A stretch of 64,000 nucleotides of DNA from Azospirillum sp. 412522 (GTDB lineage: Bacteria; Pseudomonadota; Alphaproteobacteria; Azospirillales; Azospirillaceae), in NCBI RefSeq assembly GCF_019805165.1, contig NZ_RWIJ01000021.1, positions 53,335-117,334 of the forward strand, read 5' to 3'. A model generated the notes under the pieces. It was given only the letters and a program-made list of their open reading frames with translations. It was not told the origin of the DNA and searched no databases. Numbering within the stretch: the first letter of the stretch is position 1; each line of letters begins with the position of its first letter. This document shows, one piece after another, positions 1 through 8,265 of this stretch. The position numbers and the translations under genes were made by a program.

Positions 1-712
1 CGTTCGGCACGAAACCCGCGTCCACGGCGGCGCGCGACGCACCGACCGCGGCGCCCAGCTTGTCGGCGACCGCCTCCAGAAGATGGAAGTTCTCCCCCGA
101 CTGCATGCCGCGTCCGCCCGAGATCACCACCCGAGCCGAGGTCAGCTCCGGCCTTTCGGACTTCGACAGTTCCGCCGACACGAAGCTGGACACCCCTGGA
201 TCGGCCGCGGCCGCCAGTACCTCGACCGGCGCCGAACCGGTCGCCGCCACCGGATCGAACGCGGTGCTGCGCACCGTGACGACCTTCACCGCATCCGCCG
301 ATCGCACCGTGGCGATGGCGTTGCCGGCGTAGATCGGCCGTTCGAACGTGTCCGGCGACACCACCGCGGTGATTTCCGAAACCTGCGCCACGTCCAGAAG
401 CGCCGCCACGCGCGGCAGCACGTTCTTGCCCGTGGAGGTCGCCGCCGCCAGCACGTGGCCATACCCGGGCGCCATGTTTGCCACCAGCGCCGCCAGCGGC
501 TCGGCCAGCGCATGCGCGTAGATTGCGTCCTCGGCAAGCAGCACCTTGGCGACGCCTTCGGCCTTGGCTGCGTCCTCGGCCGCGGCGCGGGCGCCTTGCC
601 CGGCGACCAGGACGTGGATCTGGCCACCGATCTTCCGGGCGGCGGCGATGACGGACAGCGTGGCGGTCTTGAGCGACGCGTTGTCGTGTTCGGCCAGGAT
701 CAGGATCGTCAT
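1..712 (-). CDS. etfA: Electron transfer flavoprotein alpha subunit, 3' end cut by window edge
   Basis: FAD-binding alpha subunit of the ETF heterodimer, which takes electrons from acyl-CoA dehydrogenases and hands them to ETF-ubiquinone oxidoreductase. Reading inward from position 712 the protein begins MTILILAEHDNASLKTATLS, the usual start of the family. Near the window edge it shows the conserved C-terminal FAD-domain stretch GGRGMQSGENFHLLEA followed by ASRAAVDAGFVPN. About 237 residues are present of the roughly 310 expected, so some 70 C-terminal residues lie outside. The start codon is one base after the etfB stop, which indicates translational coupling. Identification is secure; only the truncation limits it. 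Confidence 0.95.
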   Translation of the reverse strand, partial: MTILILAEHDNASLKTATLSVIAAARKIGGQIHVLVAGQGARAAAEDAAKAEGVAKVLLAEDAIYAHALAEPLAALVANMAPGYGHVLAAATSTGKNVLPRVAALLDVAQVSEITAVVSPDTFERPIYAGNAIATVRSADAVKVVTVRSTAFDPVAATGSAPVEVLAAAADPGVSSFVSAELSKSERPELTSARVVISGGRGMQSGENFHLLEAVADKLGAAVGASRAAVDAGFVPN

Positions 713-713
713 G

Positions 714-1466
714 TCAGATCACCCGCGCTTCCGTCTTGAGCTTGTCCACGAGGTCGGCCACGTCGGCCACCTTGATGCCGCCCTTGCGCCCGGGCGGCTC
801 GGTCACTTTGAGCGTCGTCAGACGCGGTGTCACATCGACGCCCAGCGCATCGGGCGTGAGTGTGTCGAGCAGCTTCTTCTTCGCCTTCATGATGCTCGGC
901 AGCGAGGCGTAGCGCGGCTCGTTCAGGCGCAGGTCGGCGGTGACGACCGCCGGCAGCGCCAGATCGATGGTCTCCAGACCGCCATCGATCTCGCGCGTTA
1001 CCGTCAGCCTGCCCTCGCCCGGCACCATTTTGGAGGCGAACGTGCCCTGCGGCCAGCCGAGCAGCGCCGCCAGCATCTGGCCGGTCTGGTTGCAATCGTC
1101 GTCGATCGCCTGCTTGCCGAGCAGCACCAGTTGCGGAGCTTCCTTCTCGACCAGCACCTTGAGCAGTTTGGCGACGGCGAGCGGCTGCAGCTCGGCATCC
1201 GTCTGCACCAGGATGGCGCGGTCGGCACCCATCGCCAGCGCGGTACGCAGCGTCTCCTGGGCGCCGGCCGGGCCGATCGAGACGGCGACCACCTCGGTGG
1301 CCTTGCCGGCTTCCTTCAGGCGGACCGCCTCCTCGACGGCGATCTCGTCGAAGGGGTTCATCGACATCTTGACGTTGGCCGTCTCGACGCCCGAGCCGTC
1401 CGCCTTCACGCGGACCTTCACATTGTAGTCGACCACCCGTTTGACGGGCACCAGCACCCTGCTCAA
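714..1466 (-). CDS. etfB: Electron transfer flavoprotein beta subunit
   Basis: AMP-binding beta subunit of ETF, partner of the following etfA. The 250-residue product starts MSRVLVPVKRVVDYNVKVRV and contains the ETF-beta signature region around TADLRLNEPRYASLPSIMKA (residues about 180-200). I chose the TTG at 1466 because a GAGGAGG ribosome site lies nine bases before it and the resulting length equals the family norm (about 249-255); longer upstream extensions in this frame read as non-homologous sequence. The 115-base gap to the upstream lyase gene holds nothing else I can recognise. It probably belongs to the operon starting with the acyl-CoA dehydrogenase at 4445. Confidence 0.95.
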   Translation of the reverse strand: MSRVLVPVKRVVDYNVKVRVKADGSGVETANVKMSMNPFDEIAVEEAVRLKEAGKATEVVAVSIGPAGAQETLRTALAMGADRAILVQTDAELQPLAVAKLLKVLVEKEAPQLVLLGKQAIDDDCNQTGQMLAALLGWPQGTFASKMVPGEGRLTVTREIDGGLETIDLALPAVVTADLRLNEPRYASLPSIMKAKKKLLDTLTPDALGVDVTPRLTTLKVTEPPGRKGGIKVADVADLVDKLKTEARVI

Positions 1467-1581
1467 CTCGCCAACCCTCCTCGATTTCGTCTGGATATGG
1501 CCGTGGCGTCGCGCATCTCCCTGCGCGGCGACCGCCACGGCCCGTTGTCTCGTCCCCGGCTCCGGCTGGAGCTCCCGGCCT

Positions 1582-2412
1582 CTACTCCACGGCCGGCTCT
1601 CCGGCAGCGGCGAGGACGAGCCGCGCCTTGCGTGCCACCGCTTCGTCGACCATGCGGCCGGAGACGACGCCGACGCCCTTGAGGCTTTCCAGCAGGATGT
1701 GGCGGGCCTCCGCCACGGCCTCCGCACTCGGCGTCAGCGCTTCGTTGATGACAGCCACCTGCCTTGGATGGATGGCCGCCTTGCCCACAAAGCCGAGACG
1801 GATGGATGCATGCGTTTCGGCGCGCAGTCCGGGATCGTCGCCCAGCATGAAGTATGGTGAGTCGATGGCGGCGAGCCCGCCGAGCGCCGCCGCCTGGACC
1901 ACCCGGCTGCGCGCCAGCAGCAACGGCTCCCATGCGCAGTCCGCACCGAGATCGGCGGCGAAGTCGGCGGCTCCGAAGAACAGCGCATCGAGGCGCGGCG
2001 TGGCCCGCGCCATGGCCTCGGCCTTCTCCACGCCTCCAGCGCTCTCGATCAGGGCGATCAGGCGGGCGGCCTTTCCCGCCTGGGTCAGCAGCCCGTCCAG
2101 CAAGCGCAGGATGTCGGGCGAGTCGGCCTTGGGGACGATGATCGCGTCGGGCTGCGCGCCGGAGTGCAGGAGAGCCAGCACGTCTTCAAGCCCGAACGCC
2201 GTGCCTGGAGCGTTGATTCGCAACGCGCGCCCTGTATGGCCATCCGGCGTCTGGGACAGCCAGTCCATCGCCGCGGTCCGTGCCGCGGCCTTGTCGCCGG
2301 CCGCGACGGCATCCTCCAGGTCGATGATGACGACGTCGGCGCCGGCCTCGGCCGCTCGATTGAAGCGCTCCGGTTTGGTGCCGGGGGTGAACAGCCAGCT
2401 GCGGCGGCGCAT
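1582..2412 (-). CDS. HpcH/HpaI aldolase / CitE-like acyl-CoA lyase
   Basis: A 276-residue TIM-barrel lyase of the CitE/malyl-CoA/citramalyl-CoA lyase family, which cleaves 3-hydroxyacyl-CoA thioesters carrying a carboxylate into two smaller acids. The start MRRRSWLFTPGTKPERF is the family's N-terminal signature. DVVIIDLEDAVA (residues about 27-38) carries the Mg-binding acidic residues, IALIESAGGV and the FFGAADFAADLG stretch follow, and GFVGKAAIHPRQ near residue 225 is the conserved C-terminal motif. The start codon overlaps the stop of the upstream MaoC gene (TGATG), so the two are coupled. Following a dehydrogenase and a hydratase, a role in citramalyl-CoA or similar hydroxyacyl-CoA cleavage is likely, but the exact substrate is not readable. 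Confidence 0.85.
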   Translation of the reverse strand: MRRRSWLFTPGTKPERFNRAAEAGADVVIIDLEDAVAAGDKAAARTAAMDWLSQTPDGHTGRALRINAPGTAFGLEDVLALLHSGAQPDAIIVPKADSPDILRLLDGLLTQAGKAARLIALIESAGGVEKAEAMARATPRLDALFFGAADFAADLGADCAWEPLLLARSRVVQAAALGGLAAIDSPYFMLGDDPGLRAETHASIRLGFVGKAAIHPRQVAVINEALTPSAEAVAEARHILLESLKGVGVVSGRMVDEAVARKARLVLAAAGEPAVE

Positions 2413-3266
2413 CACGCGGCCTCCACTTCGGCCTGCATGGCGATCCGCCCGGCGGGATCGAGTGCCCACAGCGATGCCCCGTCCGCGGTCGGCGTTCCGC
2501 AGAGCGTAAAGGGCTGAGCATCGAACACCGGCCGTTGCGCCCGGAACTGGAAGGCGGAGATCCGGGCGCCGGGATTGTGACGCAGGAACAGGTCCATCAG
2601 CAGGGTGGCGATGAGCGGACCATGAACCACAAGCCCCGGGTATCCTTCGACCACCTCGGCGTATTGCCGGTCATAGTGGATCCGATGGCCGTTGAAGGTC
2701 AGCGCCGAGAAGCGGAACAGCAGCGTCGGATCGGCGTCGACGGTCCGCTCCCACACGGCCGAGGGTGCCGGGTCGGCCGGATCGGCCGGATCGGTTGATG
2801 GCGCGGCACCGGGAGCCGCGGCCTCGCGGTAGACGATGTTCTGCAACTCGCGCAGCGCATGCCCGTCCTGAACGAAGACGTCATGCGCAACCGTCACGAA
2901 CAGCATGGGGCCCGACCGGCCCGTCTTGGGTTCCACGGAAAGGATGGTCGAGCGCCGGCGCAGGGCCTCGCCTTGACGGATCGGCGCGAGGAACTCCAGG
3001 CGTCCGCCGGCGAACATGCGACGTGGCAAAGGCACCGGTGGCAGAAATCCTCCGCGGCGGGGATGGCCGTCGCGGTCGAGCATCCCCTGCATGGTTTTCG
3101 GCAGAAAATACAGCCAATGCCCGAGTGGCGGCACCTCGCCGGATCGCCAGGGCGGAGCCGCATAGTCCAGCGTGGCGGCCAGTGCCAGAAGCGGCGGCAC
3201 CGCGGCAACGTCGAGGTTCTCCTCCTCGCGCCCGATCCAGTCCTTCAGGTTTTCCAGGTTCATCAT
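2412..3266 (-). CDS. MaoC-family acyl-CoA hydratase (mesaconyl-C4-CoA/itaconyl-CoA hydratase-like)
   Basis: About 284 residues with two hot-dog halves. The N-terminal half resembles the FAS1-like dehydratase fold (LGHWLYFLPKTMQG, GGFLPPVPLPRRMFAGGR). The C-terminal half carries the hydratase region FRFSALTFNGHRIHYDRQYA followed by GYPGLVVHGPLIATLL, with the His and Tyr typical of these enzymes. This layout matches mesaconyl-C4-CoA and itaconyl-CoA hydratases, which feed citramalyl-CoA lyases; a CitE-type lyase is indeed the next gene. I prefer the ATG at 3266 because a GAGGG ribosome site is six bases upstream; an ATG at 3272 is directly against that site. Substrate assignment is by analogy only. 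Confidence 0.8.
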   Translation of the reverse strand: MMNLENLKDWIGREEENLDVAAVPPLLALAATLDYAAPPWRSGEVPPLGHWLYFLPKTMQGMLDRDGHPRRGGFLPPVPLPRRMFAGGRLEFLAPIRQGEALRRRSTILSVEPKTGRSGPMLFVTVAHDVFVQDGHALRELQNIVYREAAAPGAAPSTDPADPADPAPSAVWERTVDADPTLLFRFSALTFNGHRIHYDRQYAEVVEGYPGLVVHGPLIATLLMDLFLRHNPGARISAFQFRAQRPVFDAQPFTLCGTPTADGASLWALDPAGRIAMQAEVEAA

Positions 3267-3290
3267 ACCCATCCCTCGCGGGCGTTCCTG

Positions 3291-4445
3291 TCAGAACGAC
3301 TTCGGCATCTGGAGCACGTGCGTGCCGACGTGGGACAGAATCAGGTTGGTGGAGATCGGCGCGATCTGGTAGAGGCGCGTTTCACGGAACTTGCGCTCGA
3401 CGTCGTACTCCTCCGCGAAGCCAAATCCGCCATGGGTCTGCAGGCACGTATCGGCGGCATGCCAGGAGGCCTCCGACGCCAGCATCTTCGCCATGTTGGC
3501 TTCGGTACCGCACGGGATGCCGGCGTCGAACATGGACGAGGCCCTGTCGACCATCAACGCCGCGGCCTGCGTCTCCACGTAATTGCGTGCGATGGGAAAC
3601 TGAACGCCCTGGTTGGCGCCGATGGGACGGCCGAACACCTCCCTCTCCCGGGCATAGGTCGAGGCGCGGTCGATGAAGAAGCGGGCATCGCCGATGCATT
3701 CCGACGCGATCAGGATGCGTTCCGCGTTCATGCCGTCGAGGATGTAGCGGAAGCCCTTGCCCTCCTGGCCGATCAGGTTCTCCGCAGGGACCTCCAGATT
3801 GTCGAAGAACAGTTCGGTCGTGGCGTGATTGATCATGGTGCGGATCGGCCGGATGGTCAGCCCGTTGCCGACCGCCTGACGCATATCGACCAACAGAACA
3901 CTCATGCCCTCCGCGGGCTTGGCCGCCTGATCGCGAGGCGTGGTGCGCGCCAGCAGCAGCATCAGGTCGGAATGCTCGGCGCGCGAGATCCAGACCTTCT
4001 GGCCGTTGACGATGTATTTGTCGCCCTCGCGCCGGGCGAAGGTGCGGATGCGGGTTGTGTCGGTGCCGCTCGTCGGTTCGGTCACTCCGAACGCCTGGAG
4101 GCGGAGCGACCCATCGGCAATTCCGGGCAGGTAGGTCTGCTTCTGGGTCGGCGTGCCATGCCGCAGGACGGTTCCCATGGTATACATCTGGGCGTGGCAG
4201 GCGCCGCCGTTGCAGCCGCTGCGGTGGATTTCCTCGAGGATCGCGGTCGCCGCACCGAGGCCAAGGCCGGAGCCGCCGTATTCCTCCGGGATCAGCACCG
4301 AGAGAAAACCCGCACGCGTCAATGCCTGAACGAATTCGGTCGGATAGGTGCGGCTCGCATCAAGCTTGCGCCAGTATTCGCCAGGGAAATCCGCGCACAA
4401 ACGGCGGACAGACTCTCTGATCTCGGGAAACGAATCCGCGTCCAT
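3291..4445 (-). CDS. Acyl-CoA dehydrogenase, non-canonical active-site tail
   Basis: FAD-dependent acyl-CoA dehydrogenase of 384 residues. Seen: FGVTEPTSGTDTTRIRTFA (flavin-loop region, about 115-133), VNGQKVWISRAEHSDLMLLLA, and the C-terminal LQTHGGFGFAEEYDVER signature. The canonical IYEGT tail with the catalytic Glu is replaced by IAPIS, so a Pro stands where that Glu usually is. MNAERILIAS near residue 240 offers a Glu at the place used by isovaleryl-CoA-type enzymes. It heads the operon with the hydratase, lyase and etfBA and would pass electrons to that ETF. A clear promoter lies just upstream. Substrate unknown; a branched or dicarboxylic acyl-CoA is suggested by the neighbours. Confidence 0.9.
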   Translation of the reverse strand: MDADSFPEIRESVRRLCADFPGEYWRKLDASRTYPTEFVQALTRAGFLSVLIPEEYGGSGLGLGAATAILEEIHRSGCNGGACHAQMYTMGTVLRHGTPTQKQTYLPGIADGSLRLQAFGVTEPTSGTDTTRIRTFARREGDKYIVNGQKVWISRAEHSDLMLLLARTTPRDQAAKPAEGMSVLLVDMRQAVGNGLTIRPIRTMINHATTELFFDNLEVPAENLIGQEGKGFRYILDGMNAERILIASECIGDARFFIDRASTYAREREVFGRPIGANQGVQFPIARNYVETQAAALMVDRASSMFDAGIPCGTEANMAKMLASEASWHAADTCLQTHGGFGFAEEYDVERKFRETRLYQIAPISTNLILSHVGTHVLQMPKSF

Positions 4446-4482
4446 TTCAGTTCCATTAGTGTTACGGGTTGATGCGCAGGGA

Positions 4483-4512
4483 ATTAAACGGCGCCGAGAT
4501 GATATTCGTCAA
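4483..4512 (-). promoter_or_regulatory. Sigma70-like promoter for the acyl-CoA dehydrogenase/etf operon
   Basis: On the minus strand TTGACG (4512-4507) and TTTAAT (4488-4483) are separated by 18 bases; each matches five of six consensus positions. The predicted transcript start falls about 30 bases before the ATG at 4445. An 11-base dyad AGATGTCATCT at 4516-4526 lies just upstream of the -35 element and could be an operator. Confidence 0.55.
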
Positions 4513-4646
4513 ACGAGATGTCATCTATGCAGGGTATAGGGCTTCACTATGGCACCGTGGCGGATACGCGATGCAGCCGGTCGTCCCTGTCGGCGGGGAG
4601 AACCGTCGTTTCAAGCCATGCCCCCATGGCGCTCCGCGGCTTGGTC

Positions 4647-6284
4647 CTACATCCCCGGGTAATTCGGCCCGCCGCCGCCTTCCGGCACGACCCAGTCGAT
4701 GTTCTGGGTGGGGTCCTTGATGTCGCAGGTCTTGCAGTGGATGCAGTTCTGCGCGTTGATCCGCAGGCGCGGGTCGTTGCCGTCCTCGCTGCGGACGATC
4801 TCGTACACCCCGGCCGGGCAGTAGCGCTGCTCCGGCGCGTCGTAGAGGGCCAGATTGACGCGGATCGGCGTCTCCGCATCCTTCAGCGTCAGGTGCGGCG
4901 GCTGGTCTTCCTCGTGGTTGGTGTTCGACAGGTAGACCGAGGACAGCCGGTCGAAGCTCACCTTGCCATCCGGCTTCGGATAGGTGATCGGCTGCGTGTC
5001 GCCGGCCTTTTTCAGCGTCGCGTGGTCCGGGTGCTTGTGGTGCAGCGTCCACGGCGACCTGCCGCCGATGGCCGTCTCGTAGGCCGCGTTGGCGAGGCCG
5101 GCCCACAGGCCCTTCCGGAAGCCGGGCCGGATGTTGCGCACCCGGTACAGCTCGTCCCACAGCCAGGATTGCCTGAGCCGCGCCTGATAGCCCGTCACCT
5201 CGCGCCCGTCGCTGCCACCGGTCAGATGCTCGAACACCGCCTCGGCCGCGACCATGCCCGACTTCATGGCGGTGTGGTTGCCCTTGATCTTCGGCACGTT
5301 CAGGAAGCCGGCGCCGTCGCCGACGATCAGGCCGCCGGGAAAGGTCAGCTTCGGGATCGACTGGAAGCCGCCCTCGCTCAGCGCACGGGCGCCGTAGGCC
5401 AGGCGCCGGCCGCCTTCGAAGGTCGGACGGATCGCCGGATGCGTCTTGTACCGCTGGAACTCCTCGAACGGACTCAGATGCGGGTTGGCATAATCCAGCC
5501 CCACCACGAGGCCGACCGACACCAGATTGTCCGACAGGTGGTAGAGGAATGAGCCGCCGTAGGTGTCGGGATTCAATGGCCAGCCGATGCTGTGCTCGAT
5601 CAGGCCCGGATTCGACCTGGCAGGGTCGATCTCCCACAGCTCCTTGATGCCGAGGCCGTAGGTCTGAGGATCGACGCCGTCGCGCAGGTTGAAGCGCGCC
5701 ATCAGCATCTTGGTCAGGCTGCCGCGGCAGCCTTCGGCGAAGACCGTCTGTTTGGCATGCAGCTCGACGCCGGGGGTGTGGTTGCCGGTGGGCTTGCCGT
5801 CCTTGCCGATGCCCATGTCGCCGGTGGCGACCCCCTTCACCGCACCCCATGGATCATGGAGCACTTCCGCGCCGGCGAAGCCGGCGTAGATCTCGACGCC
5901 CAGCTGCTCCGCCTGCCGGCCGAGCCAGCGGCCGAGGTTGCCCAGCGAGATGATGAAGTTGCCGGCGTTGTGCATCTGCGGAGGGGTCGGCAGGCGGAAC
6001 GCCTTGGCCTCGGTCAGGAAGAGGAAGCGGTCTTCCTTGGCCGGGGTATCGAGCGGGGCGCCCTTGTCGCGCCAGTCCGGGATCAGTTCGTCGAGCGCAT
6101 GCGGCTCGAACACCGCGCCGGAGAGCAGGTGCGCTCCCACCTCCGAACCCTTTTCGATGACGCAGACCGACAGCTCCTTTCCGCTCTCCTGCGCCAGTTG
6201 CTTCAGACGGATGGCCGCGGACAGGCCGGACGGGCCCGCACCCACGACGAGCACGTCGAATTCCAAGCTTTCGCGTCCACTCAT
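4647..6284 (-). CDS. Electron transfer flavoprotein-ubiquinone oxidoreductase
   Basis: Membrane-associated ETF-QO that oxidises reduced ETF and reduces ubiquinone. The 545-residue product has the N-terminal dinucleotide fold DVLVVGAGPSGLSAAIRL, the ubiquinone/FAD domain stretches LIVGDGAGFLNVPKIKGNH and SGMVAAEAVFEHL, and a C-terminal 4Fe-4S region with Cys residues in RYCPAGVYE and NCIHCKTCDIKDPTQNI, ending in the canonical PEGGGGPNYPGM. I use the ATG at 6284 (MSGRESLEFDV) because homologues begin about ten residues before the Rossmann strand; ATGs at 6290 and 6296 are possible, and no strong ribosome site decides. It lies upstream of the etf operon on the same strand. Confidence 0.95.
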   Translation of the reverse strand: MSGRESLEFDVLVVGAGPSGLSAAIRLKQLAQESGKELSVCVIEKGSEVGAHLLSGAVFEPHALDELIPDWRDKGAPLDTPAKEDRFLFLTEAKAFRLPTPPQMHNAGNFIISLGNLGRWLGRQAEQLGVEIYAGFAGAEVLHDPWGAVKGVATGDMGIGKDGKPTGNHTPGVELHAKQTVFAEGCRGSLTKMLMARFNLRDGVDPQTYGLGIKELWEIDPARSNPGLIEHSIGWPLNPDTYGGSFLYHLSDNLVSVGLVVGLDYANPHLSPFEEFQRYKTHPAIRPTFEGGRRLAYGARALSEGGFQSIPKLTFPGGLIVGDGAGFLNVPKIKGNHTAMKSGMVAAEAVFEHLTGGSDGREVTGYQARLRQSWLWDELYRVRNIRPGFRKGLWAGLANAAYETAIGGRSPWTLHHKHPDHATLKKAGDTQPITYPKPDGKVSFDRLSSVYLSNTNHEEDQPPHLTLKDAETPIRVNLALYDAPEQRYCPAGVYEIVRSEDGNDPRLRINAQNCIHCKTCDIKDPTQNIDWVVPEGGGGPNYPGM

Positions 6285-6357
6285 GTGCATTTCCATTGAG
6301 GAGGCGCAGTGGGCCTCGAGAAGGAGGGGGAGTGTTCGCATCACCGGTTTGGAAAGG

Positions 6358-6382
6358 GAGCCGGGCGATGCACGCCCGGCTC
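6358..6382 (-). terminator. Perfect 10-bp hairpin after the OYE gene
   Basis: Arms GAGCCGGGCG (6358-6367) and CGCCCGGCTC (6373-6382) pair perfectly around a five-base loop. On the minus strand it follows the OYE stop by about 100 bases and is succeeded by CCTTTCC rather than a clean U-tract. A second inverted repeat, CCCGCACT (6387-6394) with AGTGCGGG (6418-6425), lies closer to the gene. The rest of the 194-base gap (6285-6478) holds no gene that I can see. Confidence 0.5.
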
Positions 6383-6478
6383 AAGTCCCGCACTCCGCCA
6401 GGAGGAAGAATGCGCAGAGTGCGGGGAGCCGAGGACGATGTCGAAGACGCATACCGAAAAGGGACGCGGTCTCGACCT

Positions 6479-7624
6479 TCATCTTTTTGATGAAATTCGG
6501 GGAACGGACAGCGGCTCCAGCGCGAAGGTGCCCAGCCGCATCCAGGCCGTGTTGTATTGGACCGGCACGCGGGCCTCCCCGGTCCGGCCGAGCGCCACCG
6601 CCGCACGCAACGGCCAATAGGGATCCCGAAGCATTTCGCGGCCGAGATAGACCAGATCGGCCCGTCCCTCCCGGATGATGCCGTCGGCTTGCGCTGGCTC
6701 CAGGATCATCCCGACCGCCGCCACCGGAATTCCGGCGCCGCTGCGGACCGCCTCGGCACCCGGAACCTGGTAACCGGGACCGAAGGGGATGGTGGGACGC
6801 GGGATGTTCCCCCCGGACGACACGTCGATCAGATCGACCCCGTCCTCCTTGAGCCAGCGGGCAAGCTGCACCGTGTCCGCGGTGGTCCATCCGCCATCGG
6901 CCCAGTCGGTGTGGGACAGCCGGAAGGACAGCACCTTGCCGGCCGGCCAGACGGAGCGTACCGCCTGCGCCACCTCGCGGGTGATGCGGCACCGGTTTTC
7001 CAGAGTGCCGCCGTAGTCGTCCCCGCGCCGGTTGGACAGCGGTGAATTGAACGAGTGAAGCAGATAGCCGTGGGCCGCATGAACCTCCAGCCAGTCGTAG
7101 CCGGCCGCGTCTGCCCTCCGGGCCGCGGCGGCGAACGCCTCCACGACCCGCCGGATCTCTTCGCCGGTCATCTCGCGCGGGGCGGCATAGCCGTCGTCGA
7201 ACGCCAGCGGGCTGGCGCCGTCCAGCGGCCACGCCCCCTCCTCCTCCGTAAGGGGGCGGCCCTGCTGTTCGCGCGGGTCGAGTTCCCAGGGCGGGAGCCG
7301 GGCGGCCTTGCGTCCGGCATGGGCGATCTGGATCCCGGCGGCGGCGCCCTGGCTTTTCAGGAAGCGGACGAGGCGGGCATGTCCCTCGACATGCCCGTCG
7401 CGCCAGAGTCCCAGGTCGGACGGGGTGATGCGTCCCTCCGGCAGCACCGCGGTTCCCTCCGTCAGCACCAGTCCGGCGCCGCCCGCAGCGCGGGAGCCGA
7501 GATGAACGAGGTGCCAGTCGTTCACCTCTCCATCGACGGAGCTGTACTGGCACATCGGCGAAACGCCGATGCGGTTGCGCAACGTGACGCCGCGAAGGGT
7601 GATCGGGTCGAAAAGGCTGGGCAT
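6479..7624 (-). CDS. NADH:flavin oxidoreductase, Old Yellow Enzyme (YqjM-like)
   Basis: FMN-dependent ene-reductase of 381 residues that reduces activated C=C bonds with NAD(P)H. The start MPSLFDPITLRGVTLRNRIG is typical. SPMCQYSS near residue 25 carries the Cys-x-Tyr pair of the thermophilic-like (YqjM) OYE class. VHAAHGYLLHSFNSPLSNRR holds the substrate-binding His-x-x-His-type motif, followed by DDYGGTLENRCR, and DLVYLGREMLRDPYWPLRA is the phosphate-binding end. The ATG at 7624 gives the family length; a long upstream extension in the same frame is non-homologous. It follows a cupin gene by 50 bases and is probably co-transcribed with it. Confidence 0.92.
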   Translation of the reverse strand: MPSLFDPITLRGVTLRNRIGVSPMCQYSSVDGEVNDWHLVHLGSRAAGGAGLVLTEGTAVLPEGRITPSDLGLWRDGHVEGHARLVRFLKSQGAAAGIQIAHAGRKAARLPPWELDPREQQGRPLTEEEGAWPLDGASPLAFDDGYAAPREMTGEEIRRVVEAFAAAARRADAAGYDWLEVHAAHGYLLHSFNSPLSNRRGDDYGGTLENRCRITREVAQAVRSVWPAGKVLSFRLSHTDWADGGWTTADTVQLARWLKEDGVDLIDVSSGGNIPRPTIPFGPGYQVPGAEAVRSGAGIPVAAVGMILEPAQADGIIREGRADLVYLGREMLRDPYWPLRAAVALGRTGEARVPVQYNTAWMRLGTFALEPLSVPRISSKR

Positions 7625-7674
7625 GTGAAATCCTCGAAGAGCTCGGGCCGGGTCCTGCATGTCCCGCCGCCCTG

Positions 7675-8043
7675 CTATTTCCGGTAATATTGCCATTCGA
7701 GCATCAGGCATCCCCGATGGGATGCGTAAGGGCCGTGCGGCGTGCCCGGCGGCCGGCAGGAATAGGCGGGCGCCTGGATGCCGGACAGGCCGGTCCCACC
7801 CTCGAACTGCATGTCTCCCTCCAGCAGGTAGACCTCCTCCCAGTAGTCGTGCACCAGGGTGGCGGACGTGGCGAACCCCGGCGCGAAGCGGACGATCCGG
7901 GTGCGGGCACCGGTCTTCGCCGTCTCGTCGAGGTCGTCGGAGAGGAGTTTCACCTGCAACTCGGCCGGATAGCCCTTCAGCGGCTCCCAGCCTTCGGACA
8001 GGTCGAGCGCGGCCAGGTCGATTGGGCGGCGCGGAGTGTTCAT
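7675..8043 (-). CDS. Cupin-domain protein (ChrR-like)
   Basis: A 122-residue single-cupin protein beginning MNTPRRPIDLAALDLSEGWE. A barrel is suggested by RIVRFAPGFATSATLVHDYWEEVYLLEGDMQFEGG, in which His and Glu residues occupy the usual first metal-binding motif, and by the later SCRPPGTPHGPY motif with a second His. Such small cupins can be metal-dependent enzymes or anti-sigma-type sensors; no partner here decides. The ATG at 8043 was chosen because the upstream extension reads as arginine-rich non-homologous sequence. It precedes the OYE gene and both are probably one transcript. Function unknown. Confidence 0.75.
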   Translation of the reverse strand: MNTPRRPIDLAALDLSEGWEPLKGYPAELQVKLLSDDLDETAKTGARTRIVRFAPGFATSATLVHDYWEEVYLLEGDMQFEGGTGLSGIQAPAYSCRPPGTPHGPYASHRGCLMLEWQYYRK

Positions 8044-8192
8044 GCTGCTGATCTCCGGAAAGCGATGTGCGCCGCTGCGCAAGGCCGGTTGCGTTTGGCC
8101 TGCCGGGCGACGAGGGTCGCGGAGGGCAGCATTCCATCTTCGCCGCACCGAAGGAAGAGCCGGTGCCCGGCCGCTCCGGCCCCATAGGAAGC

Positions 8193-8223
8193 GGCTATCC
8201 CGGACATAGCCACCCCGGACATA
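8193..8223. repeat. Direct repeat CCCGGACATA x2 with a short dyad
   Basis: CCCGGACATA occurs at 8199-8208 and again at 8214-8223, a 15-base period, and GGCTAT (8193-8198) pairs with ATAGCC (8206-8211). The site is about 155 bases upstream of the cupin start inside the 222-base livF/cupin gap (8044-8265), which otherwise holds nothing I recognise. It could be an operator for the cupin-OYE pair. Confidence 0.35.
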
Positions 8224-8265
8224 ACCGATAGCCACGCGGGCCGGGCCGGCCGCACTGGCGATGTC

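Noticed and set aside
6284..6344. Longer ETF-QO start at 6344
   Set aside because: The extra 20 residues are not seen in typical family members and no ribosome site favours that ATG.
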